Positions 44,079-51,589 of a DNA stretch of 64,000 bases are shown piece after piece (positions within the stretch are counted from its first letter, which is position 1; every line of letters begins with the position of its first letter). A program made the position numbers and the translations under genes. A model generated the notes under the pieces. That model saw only the letters and a list, made by a program, of their open reading frames with translations, searched no databases and was not told the origin of the DNA. This DNA is from Gordonibacter pamelaeae (GTDB lineage Bacteria; Actinomycetota; Coriobacteriia; Coriobacteriales; Eggerthellaceae), in the NCBI RefSeq assembly GCF_042665095.1, contig NZ_JBHTBV010000002.1; one strand, given 5' to 3'.

Positions 44079-45142
44079 GTGACGTTTGCATGATCACCCC
44101 GGATGAGGCGGCGGCAAAGGCTCTGAAGCGCTTCGAGCGCGACTGCCGCGCATGGGCGGCCGCCCTGTTTGCATCTTCCTGTGGAAGTGCGGGAGAACGA
44201 CCCCAAGCCTATTCGATCCCGCTGCATCCGCCCACCGAGAAACAGGCGATGGCCGACCGCAACGCCGCGCGTGCCTGGGCGAGAACGTGGCACTCAAGCC
44301 CGCTGGCAGGCGACGTGCAGTGGACCTCCCGCAACTGGGGGAGCATCGGGCAGCAGACGATCCCCGTACGCTTAACACTGGAGAGTCCAAGCGACATCGC
44401 ACGCGCGGCCGGCGCCGGCGCGCTGTGGGAGCGGATGAGCGAACGAACGCTCCGCCTTGCAGAGCGGTATAGCGAACGCTGGTCGAAGGCGTGCCCCTCC
44501 ACCGATCCCGATGCACTCGTAGCGGCAGTGCGCGCTGTCGCCGGCCGCTGCTGCGAGCTCGAAGAGCGCGATTGGGAGATGCTGCTGCTAGCGCTCGACT
44601 GGCTCGTGGACAACCAGGACGCGACCTACTTCGTGCGCCAGCTACCCATCCGAGGCATCGACACAAAATGGATGGAGGGCCATCAGGGCTTGGTCAAGCC
44701 GTTGCACCGAGCGCTGACCGGGCGCGACCCGCAATTCGCACGGCAAGCGGGGCAGTTCCGCGTCCACGTGCTCGACGAGCGTCTGGCACCGGGCGATCTG
44801 ACCGACCTCGCGCTATCGGTTGAGCAGCTGGGCAGGTGGCCTCGCCTGCCCGATTGCGTTCTCATCTGCGAAAATATGGTGAATGTGCTCGCACTTCCCC
44901 CGCTTCCGGGAGTCATCGCCATCCACGGCGGAGGATTCGCCGTCGGTGAGCTGGCAAGCGTGCCGTGGCTTTCCCACGTGCCGCTTCTCTACTGGGGCGA
45001 CCTCGACAGCAACGGCTTCGCCATCCTCAACCAGCTGCGCAGCCATCATGGGCACGTCACCTCGCTGATGATGGATGCGCCCACGCTCGATCGCTATCGC
45101 GACCTCTGCGTGGAAGAGCCGACGCCGAGCAAGGCAAGCTGA
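44075..45142 (+). CDS. jetD: Wadjet nuclease JetD (DUF3322-DUF2220), C-terminally truncated
   Basis: The product is 355 residues from ATG 44075, with GGGAGGG upstream. The N-terminal DUF3322 arm contains WARTWHSSPLAGDVQWTSRNWG and VRQLPIRGIDTKWMEGHQGLV. The C-terminal Toprim-like DUF2220 has the Glu motif LICENMVNVLALP (Glu266), AIHGGGFAV and YWGDLDSNGFAI (Asp309/311). JetD cuts the plasmids that JetABC traps. Known JetD proteins run about 40-50 residues beyond the VEEP motif, including a conserved L-E-Q-E-R-I segment; here translation ends eight residues after it (VEEP-TPSKAS), exactly where the ICE begins. The missing part is absent from the other frames nearby. The gene therefore looks interrupted, and its product is probably inactive. 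Confidence 0.9.
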   Translation: MSDVCMITPDEAAAKALKRFERDCRAWAAALFASSCGSAGERPQAYSIPLHPPTEKQAMADRNAARAWARTWHSSPLAGDVQWTSRNWGSIGQQTIPVRLTLESPSDIARAAGAGALWERMSERTLRLAERYSERWSKACPSTDPDALVAAVRAVAGRCCELEERDWEMLLLALDWLVDNQDATYFVRQLPIRGIDTKWMEGHQGLVKPLHRALTGRDPQFARQAGQFRVHVLDERLAPGDLTDLALSVEQLGRWPRLPDCVLICENMVNVLALPPLPGVIAIHGGGFAVGELASVPWLSHVPLLYWGDLDSNGFAILNQLRSHHGHVTSLMMDAPTLDRYRDLCVEEPTPSKAS

Positions 45143-45351
45143 CGTCCTGCGGTTCCATTTCCGGTCATCTCGTCACCATCCCGTATCAAATCATCAAACA
45201 CATTCCGACATCTGCGCTGCTAGAAGCATAAATTGCCGTTCATGTGGGCGATAGGTCGAATTACCCTGTCTCCATCGAAATAACCGCCCCCGGAGCCATC
45301 TCGAGCCATCCGGGAGGCACGTTTCCACATCATGCGAAGGGAGGCGGCACG

Positions 45352-46263
45352 TTGCCGGAATCAAGGATAAGATCGGTCAGGGAGCTCAGATGCGGCGTGT
45401 GGGAGGTTGACATCATCGACGCGTCGCGCAAGAGGCTGCGAAGGAGGTTCCGGGCGGAAAGCGCGGACGGGGCGCGCGCGGCGGCGCTCGCGTCCCTGCC
45501 GGGGCCGAAGGCGTGCACGCTCGCCGAGGCGCTGGACCGCTACTTCGAGATCCTGGCGGCCAAGGGGGCCGCCAGGAAGACCGTCGCGAACTATCGAAAG
45601 GAATGCAGGGCCCTCGGGGCGATAGCGGGCTGCGCCGTCGACTCGATAAGCCCCGCCTCGGCGGCGGCCGCGCTCGAGTCGGCCGAGTCCCGCGGCATAT
45701 CGCGCGTTCGCTGCTACCGGCTCAAGACCATCTGCGCCGCCGCGGGCAGACATGCGCTCGCCGACGGGCTGTGCGCCTCCAACCCGTTCTCGGAGGTCCC
45801 GTTCGACGTTCCCCGGCCGCCCAGGAAGAAGCGCCCGATCCCCCCGGGGGGCCTCAAGGCCGCGCGGGCCCTCGCCGCATGCGGATCGGGGCATTCCGCC
45901 GCGGCCATCGGGCTCGCCCTCGGATGCGGCCTCAAGCCCGGCGAGATCTGCGGGATACTCGCCGACGACCTCGATGCGGAGCGCATGACCGTCACCGTCC
46001 GCGGAATCTGGCGGGAGAGCATCGGCGAGCCGAACTTCTTCGTCGCATATCCCGAGCCCTCCGTGACGCGGCTGCCGGCATGGCTCGGCGCCGCGCCGCG
46101 CTCCTGGGCCGCCTCGGCCGGATCCAGGCTGCTGCTCGAGAAGAACGGCCGCCGCCGCGACGTGGAACACCTCAGGAGCGACGCGAACGAGCTGCTGCGC
46201 ATCGTTGGCGCCGGATGCACGCTCTACGGGCTCAGGCTCGCCCACGATGAAGGGGAGGCGTGA
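45352..46263 (+). CDS. Tyrosine recombinase-like protein lacking catalytic residues
   Basis: The product is 303 residues from TTG 45352, chosen because AAGGGAGG precedes it; upstream in-frame GTG 45244 has no site. There is an AP2-like start (RELRCGVWEVDIIDASRKRLRRRF), a core-binding SAM-like domain (TLAEALDRYFEILAAKG...KTVANYRKECRALG) and a recombinase-like fold (AIGLALGCGLKPGEICGIL). At the first Arg position it has Lys (GLKPGEI), and it ends soon after LYGLRLAHDEGEA without the LGH or Tyr boxes. It is thus likely non-catalytic, perhaps a directionality or architectural partner. Its stop overlaps the next gene region (GTGA). Confidence 0.75.
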   Translation: MPESRIRSVRELRCGVWEVDIIDASRKRLRRRFRAESADGARAAALASLPGPKACTLAEALDRYFEILAAKGAARKTVANYRKECRALGAIAGCAVDSISPASAAAALESAESRGISRVRCYRLKTICAAAGRHALADGLCASNPFSEVPFDVPRPPRKKRPIPPGGLKAARALAACGSGHSAAAIGLALGCGLKPGEICGILADDLDAERMTVTVRGIWRESIGEPNFFVAYPEPSVTRLPAWLGAAPRSWAASAGSRLLLEKNGRRRDVEHLRSDANELLRIVGAGCTLYGLRLAHDEGEA

Positions 46264-46268
46264 GGGGC

Positions 46269-47585
46269 ATGCACTACGAAAGGGTCTCCCTCGCCCGCCG
46301 CGGCGGTTCATGGAGGATGAGCTACCGCGCGGTCTACGATGCCGAGCGCAAGGGCGATCGCAAGTGGGCCACGATCGGGGCGGCGGCGAGCCGCGCGGAA
46401 GCCGAGCACCTAGCGGCCGAATACCTCTACAACCTCCCCCGCGACCCGGAAGACGAGCGGCGGGCCGAAGCCATCGAGGCGACGGAGGGCCGCATGCCCA
46501 CGGTCGGCGAGCTCAGGCGGGACGACATCGACCATGCGCTCGCCGTCGGCGCCATCGAGAAGTCGACGCATGCCGGCTATTGCCGCCACGTCAGGCTCCT
46601 GGGCGACCTGGGGGAGATCCCCGTGGACAGGGTCACCGCCCAGGACGTGCAGCTCTACGTCGACTCGCTCGTCGAGGACGGGTACTGCCCCGAGACCGTG
46701 AACCATATGCTCTGGACGGTCAGGGACACCCTGGAGCTCGCCAGCTTCCGAATGCTCCGGACCCCGCTCGACCTGCGCAGGATCCGCGCGCCCAAGCACG
46801 ACCGCCCGCTTCCCCGGGCGCTCTCCGCCGAAGAGAAGAACGCGCTGCTCGCCGCCCTCCCGTGCATCCGCGGCCCGCTCGACGCGATAATCCGGCTCGC
46901 CCTGTTCGCGGGCCTCAGATGCGGCGAGATCTGCGCCCTGCGCTGGACGAACGTCGATTTCGAGCGGCGCATGGTGCGCATCACGAACGCCATCGGCGCG
47001 CTGCCCTCCTCCAACGGCTACCTCAAGGGGCCGAAGAGCCCGGCCGGCATGAGGGCGCTGCCCATCGCGGACGGGCTCATGGAGGGGCTGGAGCGGCGGC
47101 GGGCGGAGCAGGAGGCCCGCTGCCGCGATGCCGGCGTCCCGTTCACGGACGAAATCTTCGTCGTCGGCGACATCGACGGCGCGTTCATGGTGCCGAGATA
47201 TGCCAACCAGCTGTTCAGGACCTTCGTGCGGACGTTCAACATCGGCGGCGGAAAGTGCGGCCTGCACCGCCTGCGGCACACCTTCGCCACCGAGCTCATC
47301 ATGTCCGGGGTCAACCCGAAGACCGTGTCCAACTGGCTCGGGCACACGGACCCCTCCTTCACGCTTAAGATCTACGTGAGCTCCAGCCCGGAGAATCTGC
47401 GTGCGAGCGTCGACGCCGTCAACGAGGTCATGGCGCTGCCGGAAGGCTATGACGGGCAGGGCTCCGAGCTGCCGGCGCGCATCCGGGGCGACGAGAAGAA
47501 AGAGGAGGCGGAAGAGCCCGCACCCGATCCCAAGGCGCCGCGGCCGGTGAAGATCATCTCATGGGAATCGCTCGCGTGCGGCTAG
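46269..47585 (+). CDS. int: Tyrosine-type site-specific integrase
   Basis: The product is 438 residues from ATG 46269; GTG 46260 is also possible but sits too near the GGAGG. The order is an AP2-like arm-binding N-terminus (SWRMSYRAVYDAERKGDRKWATIG), a core-binding domain (STHAGYCRHVRLLGDLGE), and a catalytic domain with Arg217 (AGLRCGEICAL), His333 and Arg336 (HRLRHTFAT), His359 (WLGHTDPS) and nucleophile Tyr369 (KIYVSS). All residues needed for integration and excision are present. A charged tail of about 60 residues follows. It is the active recombinase of the element, coupled to the non-catalytic partner before it. Confidence 0.95.
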   Translation: MHYERVSLARRGGSWRMSYRAVYDAERKGDRKWATIGAAASRAEAEHLAAEYLYNLPRDPEDERRAEAIEATEGRMPTVGELRRDDIDHALAVGAIEKSTHAGYCRHVRLLGDLGEIPVDRVTAQDVQLYVDSLVEDGYCPETVNHMLWTVRDTLELASFRMLRTPLDLRRIRAPKHDRPLPRALSAEEKNALLAALPCIRGPLDAIIRLALFAGLRCGEICALRWTNVDFERRMVRITNAIGALPSSNGYLKGPKSPAGMRALPIADGLMEGLERRRAEQEARCRDAGVPFTDEIFVVGDIDGAFMVPRYANQLFRTFVRTFNIGGGKCGLHRLRHTFATELIMSGVNPKTVSNWLGHTDPSFTLKIYVSSSPENLRASVDAVNEVMALPEGYDGQGSELPARIRGDEKKEEAEEPAPDPKAPRPVKIISWESLACG

Positions 47586-47602
47586 CCCGGGGATTCGCAG
47601 AT

Positions 47603-47628
47603 GCACGGGCGCGTTTCCGCGCCCGTGC
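47603..47628 (+). terminator. Hairpin after the integrase gene
   Basis: A perfect 11-bp stem GCACGGGCGCG / CGCGCCCGTGC with loop TTTC lies 18 bases past the integrase stop. There is no T-run after it, so its terminating strength is uncertain. Confidence 0.55.
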
Positions 47629-47656
47629 GTACATGCGTAAATAAGAAAATGCGCGA

Positions 47657-47680
47657 ATGTGCGTATGCGCATGTACGCGT
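47657..47680. repeat. Alternating purine-pyrimidine tract 1
   Basis: The 24 bases alternate purine and pyrimidine without a break and include ATGCGCAT. Such DNA favours the Z conformation. The tract lies upstream of the cargo gene at 47819. Confidence 0.7.
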
Positions 47681-47818
47681 TTGGGTATATGTGCGAATAT
47701 GAAACCGCACCGCGTTCGGCTTCCCGTGCGGGAAGGGCGCATTGCGCACGGCGCGGCGCGGGCGGATAATCGGCAGGCCGCGGCATACCGCCGCGCCATC
47801 ATCCAAGGAGCGACCACC

Positions 47819-48562
47819 ATGGGCCTTTTCAAATCGAAGCGCGACATCCCCGACGAGGAGATCTACCGCCCCGGGGACAGGTACTTCGACCCCGAGCTCG
47901 TCAAGTCCAGCGACCTCATGAGGCGCTGGTCGGACCTCTACAACGCACACGAGGCCTCGACCCATGTGGTCGAGGAGGGCTACACCGCGGAGATCGCCGT
48001 AGTCGGCACGCTCTACGACACCTTCTACATGACGGGCGACATCGACGTGCCCGGCGCCGTCGAGATGTGCTTCACGCCCGAGCAGATCCGCGAGCACCCC
48101 GAATACGTCACGTACAACGCGTTCATCCCGCCCCACCAGCTCGGCTACACCATGGACGAGGTCGACACGTCGCGCACGCACTGCAGCGTCGTGAACTACG
48201 TCGCCGTGCCCGAGGGATATTCCGTCGCGCTCGGGCAGGACGGCCGGCTCCACCTCTACGACCCGCAGGACAACGTGTGCTGCGTCACGATGCCGAAGAT
48301 GTTCCAGCCCTGGTTCGACATCGAGTCGCCCATGGGGCATATAGGCACCCAGGCGCGCCGCCGCTACCTCGTCAGCACCCGCAGCCCGTTCGAGGACGTC
48401 GGGCATGCCGCCCACCGCTTCGCCGAGCGCGACGACCCCGAGACCGGGGAGCATTGGATCGACACCGACGCCCATGCCATGAGGGCGCCGTCCATCGCCG
48501 AGGACGAGCCTGTGCAGGCGGAGGCGCCGTCGTGCGCCCGCGCGCTCCCGCGCAAGGGCTGA
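47819..48562 (+). CDS. Hypothetical protein, ICE cargo or accessory gene
   Basis: The product is 247 residues from ATG 47819, with AAGGAG upstream. I do not recognise a family. It begins MGLFKSKRDIPDEEIYRPGDRYFDPEL, is acidic and Tyr/His/Asp-rich, and lacks a signal peptide or membrane helix. Possible ligand-like clusters are CFTPEQIREHPEY and DNVCCVTMPKMFQPWFDIE. It stands alone between the integrase and the regulators, flanked by alternating purine-pyrimidine tracts, which marks it as an insertion-prone spot of the element. The role is unknown. Confidence 0.7.
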   Translation: MGLFKSKRDIPDEEIYRPGDRYFDPELVKSSDLMRRWSDLYNAHEASTHVVEEGYTAEIAVVGTLYDTFYMTGDIDVPGAVEMCFTPEQIREHPEYVTYNAFIPPHQLGYTMDEVDTSRTHCSVVNYVAVPEGYSVALGQDGRLHLYDPQDNVCCVTMPKMFQPWFDIESPMGHIGTQARRRYLVSTRSPFEDVGHAAHRFAERDDPETGEHWIDTDAHAMRAPSIAEDEPVQAEAPSCARALPRKG

Positions 48563-48585
48563 TTCGCGCAGATGCGCAGCTATAG

Positions 48586-48607
48586 ATATATGCGCATGCG
48601 CATATAT
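48586..48607. repeat. 22-bp perfect palindrome of alternating purine-pyrimidine
   Basis: The arms ATATATGCGCA / TGCGCATATAT form a perfect palindrome in which every step alternates purine and pyrimidine; it can form a cruciform or Z-DNA. A second alternating run, TGTGCGCACGCGCAC, follows at 48621-48635. Confidence 0.85.
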
Positions 48608-48638
48608 GCCGGTGTGCTGATGTGCGCACGCGCACGGC

Positions 48639-49007
48639 TCAGAAGTCCTCGGCCATCGCCCTCGCGACGTCGAGCAGGGTCCTCTGCTTGGCCGGGCCCA
48701 TCATGTCGTAGTAGGCGCGCATCTTGCGCCAGCGCAGGGCCGACTCGTCCTTCTTCCTGCCGCCCGCCCTCGGGTCGCCGACCTCGGTGAAGGCCGTGAC
48801 CATGTTCACGCCGTACTCGTTGAGCAGCGCCCGCAGGTCCCCCGGCGACACCCACAGGGTCCCGGCCTCGTACTTGTACACCGTCGTGGCCTTCTTGCCG
48901 ATGACCGCTCCCGCCTCATCGCCCTTCAGCCCCGCATCGTAGCGGTAGCGCTTGAGCTGCGCCGCCAGCTCGGACTTCTCCGGAACCCTCGACCTCATCG
49001 AACGCAT
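48639..49007 (-). CDS. XRE-like transcriptional regulator of the ICE
   Basis: The product is 122 residues from ATG 49007, with AGGAAG upstream. The helix-turn-helix is ELAAQLKRYRYDAGLKGDEAGAVIGKKATTVYKYEAGTLWVSPGDLRALLNEYGV, a Cro/C1-type domain. The C-terminal half (ALRWRKMRAYYDMMGPAKQRTLLDVARAMAE) is helical and basic. It is transcribed away from the small genes at 49164 and 49400, a repressor-type divergent arrangement, so it probably controls excision and transfer. A dyad GATAC-TTTCG-GTATC lies at about 49121-49135 between them. Confidence 0.85.
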   Translation of the reverse strand: MRSMRSRVPEKSELAAQLKRYRYDAGLKGDEAGAVIGKKATTVYKYEAGTLWVSPGDLRALLNEYGVNMVTAFTEVGDPRAGGRKKDESALRWRKMRAYYDMMGPAKQRTLLDVARAMAEDF

Positions 49008-49163
49008 CACTTCCTTCCGTGTCGAAACGCGCGGGGCCTTTCTACCCCGTGCGGGCAAGTATCGCACCGCGCGCCATCTCCCCGTTCCTATACTGTTCCC
49101 GTCGGGGGTCGATACGGCCCGGATACTTTCGGTATCGGAACACGGAACGGGAAGGCTTCCGAC

Positions 49164-49403
49164 ATGAACAGACAAGACGGCATACACATGGACGCGCTCG
49201 CCGCGGCGCTCAGGGAGACCGGCGCCACGGCGCTCGACATCGTCCGCGGCACGGGGATACCGCTGCCCAAGGTCCTGAGGCTGCTCGGGCTCTCCACGGC
49301 GTCGCGCGCCGCGGCGGCCCTCGACGGGCTCGAGATCGTCCAGCTCTGCCTCTACGCGGAGCTGCCGCTGTCCGCCGTCATGGACGCCGAGGAGGGGCGA
49401 TGA
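49164..49403 (+). CDS. Small HTH-like protein
   Basis: The product is 79 residues from ATG 49164, with GGGAAGG upstream. ATALDIVRGTGIPLPKVLRLLGL could be a helix-turn-helix, and the rest is helical. No family is recognised with confidence. The stop overlaps the excisionase-like start as ATGA, so the two are made together. It is probably a control protein of the element. Confidence 0.68.
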   Translation: MNRQDGIHMDALAAALRETGATALDIVRGTGIPLPKVLRLLGLSTASRAAAALDGLEIVQLCLYAELPLSAVMDAEEGR

Positions 49404-49630
49404 GCTCAGTCATCGAGGACCTGGCGGCTCTGCCGAGGTTCCTGACCGTCAAGGAGACGTGCGCCTTCCTGGGCGTCAGCGCGTCGACCGTCAAGAGGTT
49501 CGTCAAGTCGGGGGACCTCAGACAATGGACCCCCGAGCGGGGGCACCGCAAGATAACGCGCGACTCCGTCGCCAGGCTCGTCGGGGTCGATCCCGCCTGC
49601 ATCCCGAACAGGCGGAAATCGACTGAATAG
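49400..49630 (+). CDS. xis: Excisionase-like DNA-binding protein (MerR-type HTH)
   Basis: The product is 76 residues from ATG 49400, with GAGGAGGGG upstream. It has the helix-turn-helix-wing of excisionases: FLTVKETCAFLGVSASTVKRFVKSGDLRQWTPERGHRKITRDSVARLVG, matching HTH_17 proteins that bind attachment sites and direct excision. Translationally coupled to the preceding small gene. It is the likely recombination directionality factor for the integrase at 46269; its lone position away from int suggests separate control. Confidence 0.85.
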   Translation: MSSVIEDLAALPRFLTVKETCAFLGVSASTVKRFVKSGDLRQWTPERGHRKITRDSVARLVGVDPACIPNRRKSTE

Positions 49631-49647
49631 AAACTCAGACAATTGGT

Positions 49648-49781
49648 TATAATGCCACCGTCGATGGTCCGGCCTGCCGACTGCATCGACCTCACCACCT
49701 GACCTTCCGCCGACCCCGGCCACGCCACCTGACCCCAGCAGGCCCATATCCACACCTGCTCTACAGAAGGGGTCAGAAGAA
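49648..49781 (+). promoter_or_regulatory. Promoter and leader of the conjugation operon
   Basis: A perfect -10 TATAAT is at 49648-49653; no good -35 is seen, and the spacing position falls in the end of the excisionase gene. The 5' leader has a 7-base dyad GTCGATG / CATCGAC (49660-49690) and two direct copies of CCACCTGACC 30 bases apart (49695 and 49725). These may be regulatory or part of a transfer origin. Confidence 0.55.
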
Positions 49782-50849
49782 ATGGCAGCAGAAGACGAGG
49801 CGGTACAGCTCGCGTTCAGGACCGGCACGGCAGCCGTGCAATCAGCCTCAGAAATCATCAAGTACCTGCTCGAGGGCCTGGCCCAGGCGCGGCGAGCCCG
49901 CGCGGCCGGCAACAGGAACGACCGCATACCGGCGAGATTCGCCCGCGCCCTCACGCACGGGGCCGCGAACATGGTCGACGGCCGCGGCGAGAAGGGCATC
50001 GTCTCCGCCGAGACCGTGCGCGCCCAGAACCCGGACCAGTACCGCGAGGCCATGGTATTCCCCGGGGCGGTCGCCGACAATCGCGAGGACATCCAGAAGC
50101 TCAAGCGCGAACTCATGAACCACGGAGTGAAGTTCTCCGTATTCGACACCGTCAACCCCATGGACGGAAGTCCCGCGGTCTCCATCGGCATCCAGGGCCG
50201 GGACATGGACATCATGACCCAGGCGCTCATCAACATCGGCGTCGAGTCCTTCGGCATGGACCGCAAGGAGCTCGAGGAGTGCGCGCGCGGCATCGAGCGC
50301 GACGACCAGAACCGCTATCCCCGCGCCTTCAAGCGCAACGGCATCAACTGGGAGTTCGAGCGCACCGGCGACGGCCGCAACAGCTGGGTCGGGTCGGCCG
50401 GCGGCCACTCCCGAGAGCAGTACCGCGTGACCCTCGACCCGGACGACGAGAACAAGGCCTCCTTCGAATGCACCCGCAACGGCCGCCCCGTCGCCAGCGC
50501 CGAAGTCGACGCCACCCAGGGACCCGAGCTCTGGAAGACCGGCTCGGACGGAGCCAAGGAGTTCTACAACGAGATGAAGGCCGAGGGGGCCGCGTTCGCG
50601 GCCGCGCCCGGCATGGTGCTCGAGGCCGCCATCGACCGCGGCTGCTTCATCTCCGAGAACAAGAAGAAGATCGACCCGAAGCAGGCCGCTGCCGCCGAGA
50701 AAAACGCCGCGCTGCTCAGCGAGGCCTTGGGAAACTCCCGGGCCGCCTCGCCTGAGTCCCCCGTCGGACAGACGAAGGCGGCCAAGAAGATCGCCGAGAG
50801 CAAGATGCAGCCCTCCATGCCCGCACGCAACGAGGGGATGCACCGATGA
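49782..50849 (+). CDS. PcfB-like (DUF3801) conjugation protein
   Basis: The product is 355 residues. The N-terminal 165 residues match the PcfB/DUF3801 pattern found next to coupling proteins in Gram-positive ICEs: SEIIKYLLEGLAQARRARAAG...VSAETVRAQNPDQYR...LKRELMNHGVKFSVF. The C-terminal part is hydrophilic, ending in a Lys/Ala-rich tail. In other systems PcfB helps bring the relaxosome to the coupling protein. The stop overlaps the next start (ATGA), and it is the first gene of the operon. Confidence 0.8.
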   Translation: MAAEDEAVQLAFRTGTAAVQSASEIIKYLLEGLAQARRARAAGNRNDRIPARFARALTHGAANMVDGRGEKGIVSAETVRAQNPDQYREAMVFPGAVADNREDIQKLKRELMNHGVKFSVFDTVNPMDGSPAVSIGIQGRDMDIMTQALINIGVESFGMDRKELEECARGIERDDQNRYPRAFKRNGINWEFERTGDGRNSWVGSAGGHSREQYRVTLDPDDENKASFECTRNGRPVASAEVDATQGPELWKTGSDGAKEFYNEMKAEGAAFAAAPGMVLEAAIDRGCFISENKKKIDPKQAAAAEKNAALLSEALGNSRAASPESPVGQTKAAKKIAESKMQPSMPARNEGMHR

Positions 50850-51586
50850 TCGACCTTGAGACCCTGGCCGCCTCGTGCGCGACGATGGCCGACGAGATCG
50901 TCGCGCGCGGCAGCTCCGACACGTTCAGATACGACGCCGCCGGCATCCTCGAGTTCGGCGACAGCCCCGAATACTACTCGCCGATCTCCTCGTCCGCCTA
51001 CCGCAGCGAATACCCCGAGACCGCCCGCGAATACGGCTACACGAGGGAATACCTCGAGCAGGCGGAGCGCCGGCTGCTCGCCTGCGTCATCGGGTACTGC
51101 GCGCTCGACGGCGAGCTCGCATCCATCCGCGACGGCGGCGAGGGCCATGACGGCTTCCGCGTCAACCCGCTCGACGTCCACGAGGTCCTGCTGTGCGCCC
51201 GCACCGCCCCGTCCGACCCGCGCGGATGCGCGGCGCTCGAGAGCGCCATCAAGGGCAACAGGTTCGTAGACGGCGAGGAAAGCTACCTCGACCGCGCCAT
51301 GGCCAACATGGACTACGACTACATGAAATTGTCGGCCTCGCGCTGGTCCTACCCCATCGCCGAGCTCGACGGGTTCCTCGCCATGTTCCCGCCCGCCCGC
51401 TCCGAGCGGAGGGCCATCGCGGACCGCGTGCTCGACAGCGCCTCGATGCGCCTCAAGACGTTCTTCGCCCTGTCGATGCCCATGGCTGAGGCCGCGGGCG
51501 GGCAGGACGGCGACGAGGCCGAGGGCGGCAAGCACTACCACCGCGCCGCGGCGCCCGACGGCGGCGAGACCGCGGAGGAGGAGTAG
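50846..51586 (+). CDS. Hypothetical ICE protein
   Basis: The product is 246 residues. I do not recognise the family. It is acidic and helical, with Tyr-rich segments (EYYSPISSSAYRSEYPETAREYGYTREYLEQAERRLL) and no membrane segment. It overlaps PcfB-like by four bases and lies three bases before virD4, so it is firmly inside the conjugation operon. A relaxosome or coupling role is inferred from position only. Confidence 0.75.
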   Translation: MIDLETLAASCATMADEIVARGSSDTFRYDAAGILEFGDSPEYYSPISSSAYRSEYPETAREYGYTREYLEQAERRLLACVIGYCALDGELASIRDGGEGHDGFRVNPLDVHEVLLCARTAPSDPRGCAALESAIKGNRFVDGEESYLDRAMANMDYDYMKLSASRWSYPIAELDGFLAMFPPARSERRAIADRVLDSASMRLKTFFALSMPMAEAAGGQDGDEAEGGKHYHRAAAPDGGETAEEE

Positions 51587-51589
51587 CCC

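Noticed and set aside
44965..45231. The missing JetD tail encoded in another frame after 45,142
   Set aside because: The overlapping frame reads without the conserved LTPEE or LEQERI segments, so a simple frameshift does not explain the truncation.
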